Below are positions 32,938 through 64,000 of a DNA stretch of 64,000 nt, piece after piece. Origin of the DNA: Winogradskya humida (GTDB taxonomy: Bacteria; Actinomycetota; Actinomycetes; Mycobacteriales; Micromonosporaceae). How positions within the stretch are numbered: the stretch's first letter is position 1; every line of letters starts with the position of its first letter. The position numbers and the translations under genes are program-made. The notes beneath the pieces were generated by a model, which had not been told where the DNA came from, searched no databases, and was given only the letters and a program-made list of their open reading frames with translations. The DNA is taken from the NCBI RefSeq assembly GCF_016862215.1, contig NZ_BOMN01000131.1:1-64000 (forward strand), read 5' to 3'.

Positions 32938-33096
32938 GTGAAGCGGTTCCCGCTCGCCACGATCGGCGGCGACCGCGAGGACGTCCGCCGGGCGGCGCGC
33001 CGGCTCGCCGCAGCCGGGCGGGTGCGCTGGACGCAGAAGGGTCACCCGGTCGATCCGAGCACCGCACGGGGGGACGTCGAGATAGCGGGGACCTGA
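32938..33096 (+). CDS. small hypothetical protein or C-terminal gene remnant (52 aa)
   Basis: In the same frame as the sortase, after its stop, the sequence reads ISWPTLILAGAARVKRFPLA and then DREDVRRAARRLAAAGRVRW up to TGA 33094-33096. The basic, helical composition looks like real coding sequence. GTG 32938 is the only likely start and has no clear ribosome-binding site; the preceding residues also look protein-like, so this may be the tail of a longer, partly deleted gene. No function recognised. Confidence 0.35.
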   Translation: MKRFPLATIGGDREDVRRAARRLAAAGRVRWTQKGHPVDPSTARGDVEIAGT

Positions 33097-33118
33097 CCCG
33101 GCGGTGACACCGGCTGTT

Positions 33119-34165
33119 TCAGGCGCGTGGCAGGGTGATGGTGAAGCGCAGGCCGCCGTTGTCGTTCGGGGTGGCGGTGATGGTGCCTTTGTGGGCTCGG
33201 ATGATGGAGCGGGCGATGGTCAGGCCGAGGCCGCTGCCGCCGCTGTGGTCGATGCGGGCGGCGGCGAGGCGGGTGAAGGGGTCGAACAGGCGGGTGATGT
33301 CGTCGGACGGGACGACCGGGCCGGTGTTGACCACCGTGAGCGCGGCACCGGCTCCGACGGTGACGTGGACCGTGCCGCCCGGGTGGTTGTATTTGATCGC
33401 GTTGTGGAGCAGGTTGCGGACGAGGCGCTCCAGCAGGATGCCGTCGCCGGGAACTTCGCAGGGGTACAGGTCGCTCGTCACCTGGACGCCGGCGTCAGCG
33501 GCGTCGGGGGTGGCGGTCGTGACCAGGGCGGCGGTGATGCGGTCCAGGGCCTGCGGGGTGCGGGAGGTCAGGCCCTGGTCGGCCTGGCTGAGGACGAGCA
33601 GGCCTTCGATGAGCCGCTCGTTGCGGGCATTGGTGGCCAGGAGCTGGTTGGCGAGCAACGCCGACTGGTCCGGGCTGAGGGGTTCGGCCATGCCGACTTC
33701 GATCAGGGTGCGTTGCAGGGCGAGAGGGGTACGCAGCTCGTGTGACGCGTTCGCCGCGAAGGTGCGCTGGCCCTCGTAGCCGGCGGCGATGCGGTCCATG
33801 GTGGCGTCCAGGGCGCGGCCGAGGGTCTTGAGCTCGTCGCGGCCGCGGCCCGGGTTGATGCGGTGGCCCAGGTTCTGCGGGCCGATCTGCGCGATGGCGG
33901 GGGTCAGGCGGCGGACCGGGGCCAGGACCCACAATGCCAGCGGGACGAGCAGCAGGAGCACGGCGGCGAGGATGAGGCCGTACTGGGCCAGGTCCTCGAC
34001 CGGGATCTTGCGGACGATCCGGCACGGCATGCCGTTGATGTCGCTGGTCAGGCAGGGGTTGTAGAACGGTTTCCGCCCGGGCAGCTTGTAATACACGAAC
34101 TGCGAGACGAAGACGAGCGTGACCGTGACGGTGGCCGCGACCGCCAGCCGGGCACGCAGGCCCAT
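33119..34165 (-). CDS. two-component sensor histidine kinase
   Basis: The 348-residue kinase has two membrane spans (residues about 7-26 and 63-86) bounding a short extracellular loop with two cysteines (FYNPCLTSDINGMPC), a HAMP-like linker, HisKA with the phospho-acceptor His in FAANASHELRTPLALQ, and HATPase_c (N-box LVRNLLHNAIKYN, G-box GGSGLGLTIARSIIRAHKG). It follows the response regulator gene, the TGA of one overlapping the ATG of the other by one base. The pair is a complete two-component system. The ligand is unknown; the small loop suggests sensing within or near the membrane. Confidence 0.92.
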   Translation of the reverse strand: MGLRARLAVAATVTVTLVFVSQFVYYKLPGRKPFYNPCLTSDINGMPCRIVRKIPVEDLAQYGLILAAVLLLLVPLALWVLAPVRRLTPAIAQIGPQNLGHRINPGRGRDELKTLGRALDATMDRIAAGYEGQRTFAANASHELRTPLALQRTLIEVGMAEPLSPDQSALLANQLLATNARNERLIEGLLVLSQADQGLTSRTPQALDRITAALVTTATPDAADAGVQVTSDLYPCEVPGDGILLERLVRNLLHNAIKYNHPGGTVHVTVGAGAALTVVNTGPVVPSDDITRLFDPFTRLAAARIDHSGGSGLGLTIARSIIRAHKGTITATPNDNGGLRFTITLPRA

Positions 34166-34827
34166 CAGGACAGCCCGATGCGGTAACCCGCGCGGGGAAC
34201 GGTCTGCACGATCTGCGGTTCGCCGAGTTTGCGGCGCAGGGTGGAGACCGTCACGCGGATCACGTTGCTGAACGGGTCGGTGTGCTCGTCCCAGACCTGT
34301 TCGAGGAGGTCCTCGGTGCTCACCGCCTGGCCCTGCGCCCGCAGCAGCGCCCGGAGCACGCCGAACTCCTTCACCGTCAGGCCCAGCGCGCGGCCGTCGC
34401 GGGTCGCCGTGCGGGTGGCCTCGTCGAGCAGCACGCCGTCGCGTTCCAGGACCGGGGGCAGCGCCGGGGCCGTGCGCCTGGCCAGCGCCCGGACCCGTGC
34501 GACCAGCTCCGCGAACGCGAACGGTTTGGTGAGGTAGTCATCGGCGCCCAGCCCGAGGCCCTCGACCCGGTCATAGATGCCGCACGCGGCGGTGAGCAGC
34601 AGCAGCCGCGTACCGACGCCGTGGTCGACGACCCAGCGGCAGACGTCGTCGCCGGTGCTGCCGGGCATGTCCCGGTCGAGCACCGCTACGTCGTACCGGT
34701 TGACGGAGAGCTTCTCCAGGGCCTGCAGGCCGTCGTAGGCCACGTCGACGGCCATCGCCTCGCGCCGCAGTCCCACCGCGATCATCTCGGCCATCAACCG
34801 CTCGTCATCAGCCACCAGTACTCGCAC
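34165..34827 (-). CDS. OmpR/PhoB family response regulator
   Basis: The 220-residue protein has a receiver domain (VRVLVADDERLMAEMIAVGL, phospho-acceptor Asp in DVAVLDRDMPGSTGDD, Lys in DDYLTKPFAFAELVAR) and a C-terminal winged helix (LGLTVKEFGVLRALLRAQGQ and SNVIRVTVSTLRRKLGEPQI). GTG 34827 gives the classical receiver start; GTG 34836 is also possible. It is cotranscribed with the downstream kinase gene. Confidence 0.93.
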   Translation of the reverse strand: MRVLVADDERLMAEMIAVGLRREAMAVDVAYDGLQALEKLSVNRYDVAVLDRDMPGSTGDDVCRWVVDHGVGTRLLLLTAACGIYDRVEGLGLGADDYLTKPFAFAELVARVRALARRTAPALPPVLERDGVLLDEATRTATRDGRALGLTVKEFGVLRALLRAQGQAVSTEDLLEQVWDEHTDPFSNVIRVTVSTLRRKLGEPQIVQTVPRAGYRIGLS

Positions 34828-34868
34828 GGTGGTCACGCTGCCCCGGCAGGCATAAAGCCCGGATAAAG

Positions 34869-36581
34869 TCACGGTCGCCAGAGCCACACATCACTCACTG
34901 TCATCGAGGGGCCGTAGACCTGGGAGATCAGGTCACGCAGCGGCTGGTTGGCGGGCTCGTCGCGCATCACGATCGCCTCGCCGTGCCAGCGGGTGACGTC
35001 GGCGCGGATCGCTGTCCGGTCGGCTTCCGAGAGGGTGGGCGCTGTGTGCGTACGGTAGATGTCAGTGATCAGTTGATTTGTTCGGCTCGCGTGCTGCGTA
35101 CCCATATGGCCTTTGCCTTCGGGGTCCGGTCCCAGGAAATAGCCTTCGGGGACGGTGAATTCCTGCAGGGCCTGGGCGCTCCAGCCGAGCGTTTCCCGGC
35201 CGAGCCAGTTGCTGGGCAGCGGCACCGGGACCAGGGTGCCGCCGGGATGGACGTAGTGCTGCCATTCGCCGCTCGTGACGAACGCCGGTGCGGGGCGTTC
35301 GGGCATGGCGGGCAGCGGCGTGGGGAGCAGGGGGAGGAGTGCGAGCGGAATCAGCAGGCGCGCCGGGCGCAGGCGGTCCCAGCCGAGGGCGACGAGCAGG
35401 ACGGCGGCGCCGGTCACCGCGTACGTCAGGCGGCTCGGCATCATCAGATCGAGGATCGGCACGCCCTCCGGCAGGAACGCGAGCGGCCCGCGCCCGGTCT
35501 CGACCCCGCCGACCCGCAGCACCGGGCCGAGCGAGAGCACCGCGAACAGCACCGCGACGCCACCGGCGACCCGCGCGGGCACCGAACGACGCCACAACGC
35601 GGCGACGAGAACGGCGAGCAGCAGTGTCAGGGGCCAGCCGAACCAGCTGTTCTGCTCGATCCGGCCCTGCACGGCCTCCGACCGCGGCCCGCCGGCGAGC
35701 GTGTCCCGCGGGAAGGTCAGATAGGTGAGGGGATCCTCACCCCAGACGGTGAACGCCGGCATACCGGCGAAGGACTGAGGGCCACAGAACTGAAACCAGA
35801 TGGGGTACGCGCAGAGCGCACCCGCCACCACCGCAGCGACCCCGAGCCCGCGCAGGAACCCCGTCGCGAGCCGCCGGCAGTAAAAGACGGCGCCCACGCC
35901 GCAGGCAAGCGCCGTGACCAGCAGCAACTCTTCGTTGATGAACAGCTGCCACGTCACCAGCAGCCCGAGGACCACCCCGTCGCGCCGCCACCTGCCGCCT
36001 GCGCCGAGCCGGAACACCGCCGCCGCGATCAGGGGCAGCAGGAAGTTCGAGACGAAGTTCGGTTGCCCGTTCGCGTGATGCACCACCCCGGGCGCGAACC
36101 CGGCGAGCGCCCCACCCGCGAACGCCGCGCCCCGCGAGCGCGCCACGTGACGCTGCAGCACCCAGTACGTCGTCGACGCCGTCCCCGCACACGCCGCGAT
36201 CATCCACACCACATAGGTCACGGCCGGCCCGGCCATCAGCGTCAACGGCGCGAGCGGAATCGTCACCCCGAGCACCGACGTGTTGGCCATCATGTTCACG
36301 CCGTCCGGGGCGTTCTGCGCGGTCGAGAACAGCGGGTTACCGCCGTGCGCCATCACATGCGCACCATGGGCGAGCAGCCATTCGAACCACGTGTGATCCG
36401 GGGGCAGATGTGCCGAGATCCGGCCGGCGGGATCAGCGAGGAACTCACCCATCACCACAACCCCGAGCACGATGTACGCCGCCACGGCCGCGACGTGCGG
36501 CGCTCGCGACGGGGCTCTCACCGGCGCTGCTGTGTGCTCCACGAGAAGGGTCATGGGCGGCGACCGTACGGATCCCGTCAT
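34869..36581 (-). CDS. polytopic membrane protein, GT-C glycosyltransferase-like
   Basis: The 570-residue protein has about 11-12 hydrophobic spans in its first 430 residues and a C-terminal extracytoplasmic part of about 140 residues. The first loop after span one, containing DHTWFEWLLAHGAHVMAHGG, and the region HHANGQPNFVSNFLLPLIAA recall GT-C polyprenyl-phosphate glycosyltransferases, but the canonical DxD/ExD pair is not clear. The start is MTGSVRSPPM; the Met at residue 10 could also be used. It lies just upstream of the two-component genes in the same direction, so it may share their transcript. Function is inferred weakly from topology. Confidence 0.7.
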   Translation of the reverse strand: MTGSVRSPPMTLLVEHTAAPVRAPSRAPHVAAVAAYIVLGVVVMGEFLADPAGRISAHLPPDHTWFEWLLAHGAHVMAHGGNPLFSTAQNAPDGVNMMANTSVLGVTIPLAPLTLMAGPAVTYVVWMIAACAGTASTTYWVLQRHVARSRGAAFAGGALAGFAPGVVHHANGQPNFVSNFLLPLIAAAVFRLGAGGRWRRDGVVLGLLVTWQLFINEELLLVTALACGVGAVFYCRRLATGFLRGLGVAAVVAGALCAYPIWFQFCGPQSFAGMPAFTVWGEDPLTYLTFPRDTLAGGPRSEAVQGRIEQNSWFGWPLTLLLAVLVAALWRRSVPARVAGGVAVLFAVLSLGPVLRVGGVETGRGPLAFLPEGVPILDLMMPSRLTYAVTGAAVLLVALGWDRLRPARLLIPLALLPLLPTPLPAMPERPAPAFVTSGEWQHYVHPGGTLVPVPLPSNWLGRETLGWSAQALQEFTVPEGYFLGPDPEGKGHMGTQHASRTNQLITDIYRTHTAPTLSEADRTAIRADVTRWHGEAIVMRDEPANQPLRDLISQVYGPSMTVSDVWLWRP

Positions 36582-36664
36582 AAGCGCTGGATAAATGTTC
36601 GTCGCCCGCAGCCTGGGAGCGCTGCACCCTGGATGGTGCCGTGGCCCCGGGCGAGGCTGCTGTC

Positions 36665-37732
36665 ATGCGATACACACTTCTGGGCCGTTCCGGCATCCGC
36701 GTCTCCGAGCTCGCCCTGGGCACCATGACCTTCGGCGAGGACTGGGGCTGGGGCGCCTCCGGCGAGACCTCCGCGAAACTGCTCGACAGGTACGCCGACG
36801 CGGGCGGCAACTTCATCGACACGGCGAACGTCTACACCGGCGGGACCTCGGAATCGATCATCGGCAGCGCGCTGCGGGGCCGGCGGGACCGGTTCGTGCT
36901 GGCCACCAAGTTCACGGCACAGACCGTTCCCGGTGACATCAACACGGCGGGCAACCACCGCAAGAGCCTCACCCGGTCGCTGGAGGCGAGCCTGCGCCGG
37001 CTCGGCACCGACCACCTCGACCTGTTGTGGGTGCACGCCCGCGACAACCTCACACCGCTGCCCGAGCTGATGCGCGCACTCGACGACCAGGTGCGCGCGG
37101 GCAAACTGCTGCACGTCGCCGTCTCGGACTGGCCGGCGTGGGAGATCGCGCGGGCGAACACCATGGCGGAGCTGCGCGACTGGTCACCGTTCGTGGGCGT
37201 CCAGCTACGCTACAACCTGCTGAGCCGCTCACCCGAGGCCGAACTGCTGCCGATGGCCCGGGAGCTGGACCTCGCGGTGGTGGCATGGGGCCCGCTGGCC
37301 GAGGGCCGCCTGACCGGCAAGTACCTCCGCGGAGAGCAGGGCAGACTCAACCGCGGCGGCTGGGACTGGAGCGCCGGCACCGACGACCGCGTCGTGCGGG
37401 AGGTCGTCGCCGTCGCCGAGGCAGGTGGCTGGACACCCGCCCAGGTCGCGTACGCGTGGCTGCGATCGCGTCCCGGCACGGTCATCCCGCTGCTCGGCGC
37501 GACCACCGAACAGCAACTGACCACCAACCTGGCCAGCGTGGACGTCACCCTCGACCCCGACGCCCTGCGCCGCCTCGACGAGGTCAGCGCCCCGGTCCAC
37601 GGCTTCCCCCACGACGTCATGGCCGGCGAGGAGATGACCGCCTTCGTCTACGGCGACGAGTGGCGCAAGGTTGTTTCACGGCCGGTGCCCGACGCCCACC
37701 CAGATCGGGAATCGCTCGGCCTGCGCCGGTGA
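36665..37732 (+). CDS. aldo/keto reductase
   Basis: The 355-residue protein is a complete AKR barrel: MRYTLLGRSGIRVSELALGT at the start, catalytic tetrad Asp (FIDTANVYTGG) and Tyr (same motif), Lys (FVLATKFT) and His (LLWVHARDN), and the C-terminal NADP-contact region (TVIPLLGATTEQQLTTNLAS). ATG 36665 is the conserved start; a GTG 24 bases earlier is less likely. The last 57 bp overlap the 3' end of the convergent methyltransferase gene. Substrate unknown; NADPH-dependent reduction of an aldehyde or ketone is expected. Confidence 0.92.
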   Translation: MRYTLLGRSGIRVSELALGTMTFGEDWGWGASGETSAKLLDRYADAGGNFIDTANVYTGGTSESIIGSALRGRRDRFVLATKFTAQTVPGDINTAGNHRKSLTRSLEASLRRLGTDHLDLLWVHARDNLTPLPELMRALDDQVRAGKLLHVAVSDWPAWEIARANTMAELRDWSPFVGVQLRYNLLSRSPEAELLPMARELDLAVVAWGPLAEGRLTGKYLRGEQGRLNRGGWDWSAGTDDRVVREVVAVAEAGGWTPAQVAYAWLRSRPGTVIPLLGATTEQQLTTNLASVDVTLDPDALRRLDEVSAPVHGFPHDVMAGEEMTAFVYGDEWRKVVSRPVPDAHPDRESLGLRR

Positions 37733-38548
37733 CGCCGCTTCGTCGGGGTGCCAGCGTTCGCTGAGCACGATGCCTGTCTCGACCCGGTCGATGCCGGTCT
37801 CGGCCCGGTCGATGCTGAGCTCGACCCGGTCGAAGCTGGGCTTGACCAGGTCGAAGCCGGTGAAGAATGCTTCGACCTGGGTGCGGCCGCGCATGGTCAT
37901 CCGGCTGGCGGTGTTGCTTCTGTAGAGGTCGCGGTGCCGGTTGGTCAGGTCGGCGGGGTGCAGTTCGTGGGTGGCGTGGCTGATGACGAGGTAGCTGCCG
38001 GGGGCGAGTGCGTCCCGTAGCGTGGCGATTGCCTCGCCGGGCTGCGCGGAGTCCGGGATGAAGTGCAGCAGGGCGTTGAGCAGCAACGCCGTCGGCTTCT
38101 GCGGGTCGAGCAGGGCGAGGTCGCGGACCGCGGTCAGCAGCTCGCCCGGCCGGGTGAAGTCGGCGGCGAGGACGGCGGTGGCCGGGTTGCCCGCCAGCAG
38201 GGCGCGGCTGTGGGTGACCGCGACCGGGTCCGTGTCGACGTAGACGATGCGGGACTCGCGGGCGAGGTTCTGGGCGATCTCGTGGACGTTGCCGGAGGTG
38301 GGGATGCCGGAGCCGATGTCCAGGAACTGCCGGATCCCCGCGCGCGCCAGGTAGGTCACGGCGCGGCGCAGGAACGCGCGGTTGGAGCGCATGATCAGGG
38401 GCAGGTCGGGCCAGTCGGCGATCGCCTTCTCGGCCATCGCCCGGTCGGCGTCGAAATGGTGCACGCCGCCGAGGTAGTAGTCGTAGACGCGGGCCACGCT
38501 GGGCCGGGTGACATCGATGCCGTCGCCGGCCCACGCGGGAAGCGCCAT
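37676..38548 (-). CDS. SAM-dependent methyltransferase, DUF574 (Methyltransf_19) type
   Basis: The 290-residue protein belongs to the actinobacterial S-adenosyl methyltransferase family: TRPSVARVYDYYLGGVHHFD (family signature), the SAM-binding strand QFLDIGSGIPTSGNVHEIAQ, VYVDTDPVAVTHSRALLAGN, and LLNALLHFIPD. Toward the C-terminus it contains four heptad-like repeats (VKPSFDR VELSIDR AETGIDR VETGIVL, DNA 37778-37861) in place of the usual short loop. The repeats are 21 bp each, so the frame is kept. Substrate unknown; the family is greatly expanded in actinomycetes, often near regulators. Confidence 0.88.
   Translation of the reverse strand: MALPAWAGDGIDVTRPSVARVYDYYLGGVHHFDADRAMAEKAIADWPDLPLIMRSNRAFLRRAVTYLARAGIRQFLDIGSGIPTSGNVHEIAQNLARESRIVYVDTDPVAVTHSRALLAGNPATAVLAADFTRPGELLTAVRDLALLDPQKPTALLLNALLHFIPDSAQPGEAIATLRDALAPGSYLVISHATHELHPADLTNRHRDLYRSNTASRMTMRGRTQVEAFFTGFDLVKPSFDRVELSIDRAETGIDRVETGIVLSERWHPDEAASPAQAERFPIWVGVGHRP
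37778..37861 (-). repeat. four 21-bp tandem repeats within the DUF574 gene
   Basis: Four degenerate 21-bp units (37778-37798, 37799-37819, 37820-37840, 37841-37861) share the core CTCGACCCGGTCGA-GC. They encode seven-residue repeats with I/FDR at fixed positions. Length changes would alter the protein without frameshift. Confidence 0.8.
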
Positions 38549-38595
38549 GGTGGTGAGTAGATCACGGGCCGGCCCGACCGTCCATCATGGAAATT

Positions 38596-39453
38596 TCAGC
38601 GTAGTTGCTGCGCGGCCGCGCCCATCAGGTCGATGATCGCGGTGGGTTCGGTGATGCCGGTGGCGTAGACGTAGAGGGCGGTGTAGCCGAGCTCCGCCAG
38701 CTCGGTGCCGGTGCGCACGACGTCGTCGGGTTTCGAGGACGGGTCGATGCGGGTGATCGCTGTCTTCTCGATCGTGTCGTAGTCGCGGCCGAGTTTGTCG
38801 CAGTGGGCGCGGAGAACGTCGAGTTTGCGGGCGGCGTCGGGGCCGGCGAAAATGTTGCACGCGTCGGCGTACTGCGCGACGAGTTTGAGGGTCCGCTGTT
38901 CGCCGCCGCCGCCGATCATCAGGTAGGGGCGCTCACCCTGCAGGGGCTGCGGGGAATTGAGCGTACGCCCGAGTTGGTAGTGCTCGCCCTGGAACGCCTC
39001 CTCGGAGGGTGACCACATCTGCAGGCAGATGCGGATCGCTTCCTCGAGACGGTCCATGCGTTCCTTGGTCGGCGGGAAACGGAAACCGAGACCGAGCGAC
39101 TCGTCCTCGTTCCAGGCCGCGCCGATGCCGAGCCCGGCCCGGCCGCCCGAGAGCACGTCGAGCGTGCTGATCGCCTTGGCGAGCAGCGCCGGCTCACGGT
39201 AGATCACGCCGGTGACCAGGGTGTGCAGCCGCACGGTGCTGGTGTGCGCGGCAAGATAACCGAGCAGTGTGTACGCCTCGAGCATCTCGGTCTCGGCGGG
39301 CCCGACGCCGTTGATCTGCCAGAAATGGTCCATGACGGTGATGCGGGTGACGCCGGCGGCCTCGCCGTCGCGCGCGTGCTTGGCCAGCGCCGGGCCCAGC
39401 GCCCGGGGGCCGCCGGTCCAGGTGAAGTCGGCGATGTGCAGACCCAGTTCCAC
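38596..39453 (-). CDS. LLM class F420-dependent oxidoreductase, TIGR03560-like
   Basis: The 285-residue protein is a luciferase-like barrel of the TIGR03560 type: LGLHIADFTWTGGPRALGPA at the start, VTRITVMDHFWQINGVGPAE, LVTGVIYREPALLAKAISTL, and SGGRAGLGIGAAWNEDESLG, the F420/FMN-binding segment, with PYLMIGGGGEQRTLKLVAQY for the phosphate contact. GTG 39453 is the start. It is divergent from the O-methyltransferase/PKS genes across 323 bp and may or may not belong to the cluster; F420 enzymes do occur in polyketide pathways. Confidence 0.87.
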   Translation of the reverse strand: MELGLHIADFTWTGGPRALGPALAKHARDGEAAGVTRITVMDHFWQINGVGPAETEMLEAYTLLGYLAAHTSTVRLHTLVTGVIYREPALLAKAISTLDVLSGGRAGLGIGAAWNEDESLGLGFRFPPTKERMDRLEEAIRICLQMWSPSEEAFQGEHYQLGRTLNSPQPLQGERPYLMIGGGGEQRTLKLVAQYADACNIFAGPDAARKLDVLRAHCDKLGRDYDTIEKTAITRIDPSSKPDDVVRTGTELAELGYTALYVYATGITEPTAIIDLMGAAAQQLR

Positions 39454-39776
39454 GGGTTCCTCGTCTCGGTCGGAGTATCCCTTGTATCCTACTGCGCCGG
39501 TGTCACCGCGGTGCCCGATAATTGCTTTTCAAAATGGCTTCCAACGCCATTGTCTAAATGGGTACGCAGTTTCATGATTGGCATCGCCGATGCGTTCATG
39601 GGGCCGTTCAACTGAGGTGCCATCCCGGTTGAACATGGGCTCTTCCGTGAGATTCTCGGTCGGCAAATGTGCCCGTGATATGCCGTGGCCAGGCCACTGC
39701 TCGATCTGCTCGACCGTTCATCGTCGCACTGTTCACGGGCCCGCTCAGCTTTCAGCCGTCAGAGAGGGAACACCAC
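39454..39776. promoter_or_regulatory. divergent control region upstream of the polyketide genes
   Basis: This 323-bp gap is more AT-rich than the surrounding genes. It holds an inverted repeat AATGGC-N7-GCCATT (39533-39551) and a following AAATGGG (39556-39562). No gene is supported in it. It must contain the promoters for the F420 oxidoreductase and for the O-methyltransferase-PKS transcript, but I could not place -35/-10 boxes with confidence. Confidence 0.45.
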
Positions 39777-40793
39777 GTGTCAGTGATGGAGCTGTCGTTA
39801 GGAACCTGGATCTCCGCGTCGATCGGCGTAGCGGCCCGGCTCGGTGTCGCGGACGTCCTGGCCGCCGGGCCGAAGACCGCCGACGCGCTGGCCGAGGCGA
39901 TCGGTGTGCGACCGGAGGCGATCACCCCCGTCCTGGACGCGCTCACCATGGTGGGTGTCTTCGCGCGCGACGAGGATGGCCGCTACCTCAACTCGGAGTC
40001 CTCCGAGCAGCTGAGGACCGACCATCCGCAGTCCATGCGTTACATGAGCATGCTGCTGACCGGCCTCTACGCCCAGGGCTGCGGCTCGCTGCTGGAGGCG
40101 GTGCAGACCAACAAACCGGCGCTGACCGTACGGTACGGCGTCGGCCTGTACGAATACCTCGAGAAGGACGCCGAGACGGCGCAGATCTTCGACAAGGCGA
40201 TGCAGGAAGTGGCCCGTCCCGTCGCGGGGGTCCTGGCCCAGCATCTGCCGCTGGCGAACGCGCGCACCGTGGTCGACGTCGGCGGCGGTAACGGCGAGCT
40301 GCTCAAGGGCATCCTCGCCGTCCACCCGCACCTGCGGGGTATCTGCGTCGATCGCGCGGACACCTGCGCGCGGGCCGAGGCAGCCCTGCGTGAGTCGGGG
40401 GACGCGGACCTGATCGAGCGGCTGACGTTCGAGCCGGCCGACATCTTCCAGGAATGCCCGCGCGGCGGCGACGTGTACCTGCTGAAGAACGTCCTGCACG
40501 ACTGGAATTCCGAGAGCGCCGTGCAGATCCTCAGCAGCATCAGCGCGGCGATGCGGGACCGGGACGACACCCCCGCGCAGCCGCCGATGCTCGTCGTCAT
40601 GGATCCCGTTCGCGAGTACGACGCGGGCGCCGCGCTGCGGCCGCTCATCAAGCTGGTCATCGGCGAGCAGGGCACCCGGGACCGGTCCGAGGCCGACATC
40701 CGCAGGGAGACCGCTGCCGCCGGCCTGCAGGTGGTGTCCATCACCCCGATGCCCGCCGACCTGGCCGCCGTCGCCTGCGTCCTGGCGCCTTAA
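39777..40793 (+). CDS. SAM-dependent O-methyltransferase (plant-OMT-like)
   Basis: The 338-residue protein has an N-terminal dimerisation winged helix (SLGTWISASIGVAARLGVAD) and a C-terminal Rossmann methyltransferase domain: SAM motif VVDVGGGNGELLKGIL, GICVDRAD, FEPADIF, and catalytic-loop region VYLLKNVLHDWNSESAVQIL, whose HDW is typical of O-methyltransferases of secondary metabolism. GTG 39777 is chosen because AGAGGG lies 8 bases upstream; GTG 39783 and ATG 39786 are alternatives. It lies 52 bp before the PKS gene in the same direction and is probably a tailoring enzyme of the polyketide. Confidence 0.88.
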   Translation: MSVMELSLGTWISASIGVAARLGVADVLAAGPKTADALAEAIGVRPEAITPVLDALTMVGVFARDEDGRYLNSESSEQLRTDHPQSMRYMSMLLTGLYAQGCGSLLEAVQTNKPALTVRYGVGLYEYLEKDAETAQIFDKAMQEVARPVAGVLAQHLPLANARTVVDVGGGNGELLKGILAVHPHLRGICVDRADTCARAEAALRESGDADLIERLTFEPADIFQECPRGGDVYLLKNVLHDWNSESAVQILSSISAAMRDRDDTPAQPPMLVVMDPVREYDAGAALRPLIKLVIGEQGTRDRSEADIRRETAAAGLQVVSITPMPADLAAVACVLAP

Positions 40794-40845
40794 GCCCCCG
40801 TATTCGCGCAAGGCCCGTGTCACCAGGAAAACAGAGGTTGCCGAA

Positions 40846-64000
<23,155 letters not shown>

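Overview
The window is very GC-rich, has strong third-position GC bias, and uses GTG starts, abutting starts and apparently leaderless starts. It carries many TetR regulators, F420/LLM-type oxidoreductases, a mycothiol-dependent-type (DinB-fold) protein and a giant modular type I polyketide synthase. All of this fits a filamentous actinomycete. A Micromonosporaceae genus such as Actinoplanes is my best guess, but this is inference from style and not a marker-gene result. I saw no rRNA, tRNA, CRISPR array or replication origin.

Layout. 1-2.06 kb: a decayed IS701-type transposase end, a putative exported protein, a 48-residue membrane peptide and otherwise gene-poor DNA. 2.06-15.7 kb: a redox and regulator district. 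Five TetR regulators lie within 12.2 kb, most next to an oxidoreductase or stress gene and an inverted-repeat operator candidate. Its centre is a five-gene set (TetR, 3Fe-4S ferredoxin, ferredoxin reductase, a dehydrogenase-carboxymuconolactone decarboxylase fusion, and a cytochrome P450) that looks like a complete electron-transfer and oxidation pathway. It also holds hemerythrin-like, LLM, MDR and SDR enzymes and one MDR pseudogene with a deletion and a small inversion. 15.7-21.7 kb: a membrane GGDEF protein, a MASE1-PAS histidine kinase, and a MarR-DHA2 efflux pair. 21.7-22.75 kb: a scar of truncated genes (GGDEF tail, PadR tail fused in frame to a GH5 glycosidase core).

22.9-34.9 kb: a DUF1963-like protein, two poorly known proteins (one preceded by twelve copies of a 7-bp repeat that could switch its reading frame), a STAND/NB-ARC-like NTPase with TPR-like repeats, and an ECF sigma / anti-sigma / Ser-Thr kinase operon. 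A DUF4397 surface protein plus class F-type sortase pair is divergent from that operon, and a two-component system follows. 34.9-39.5 kb: a polytopic membrane protein, an aldo/keto reductase, an S-adenosyl methyltransferase and a TIGR03560-like F420 oxidoreductase.

39.8-64.0 kb: a polyketide biosynthetic region. An O-methyltransferase is followed by one uninterrupted modular PKS reading frame that runs off the window (at least 7,718 codons). Its loading module has a ketosynthase whose active-site Cys is replaced by Val, a methylmalonyl-type AT and an ACP. Three consecutive fully reducing KS-AT-DH-ER-KR-ACP modules with malonyl-type ATs follow, then the start of a fourth. Read colinearly, and if the loading module supplies propionyl, the first three extensions give a saturated nine-carbon acyl chain. 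The modules carry near-identical blocks that point to recent duplication or gene conversion.
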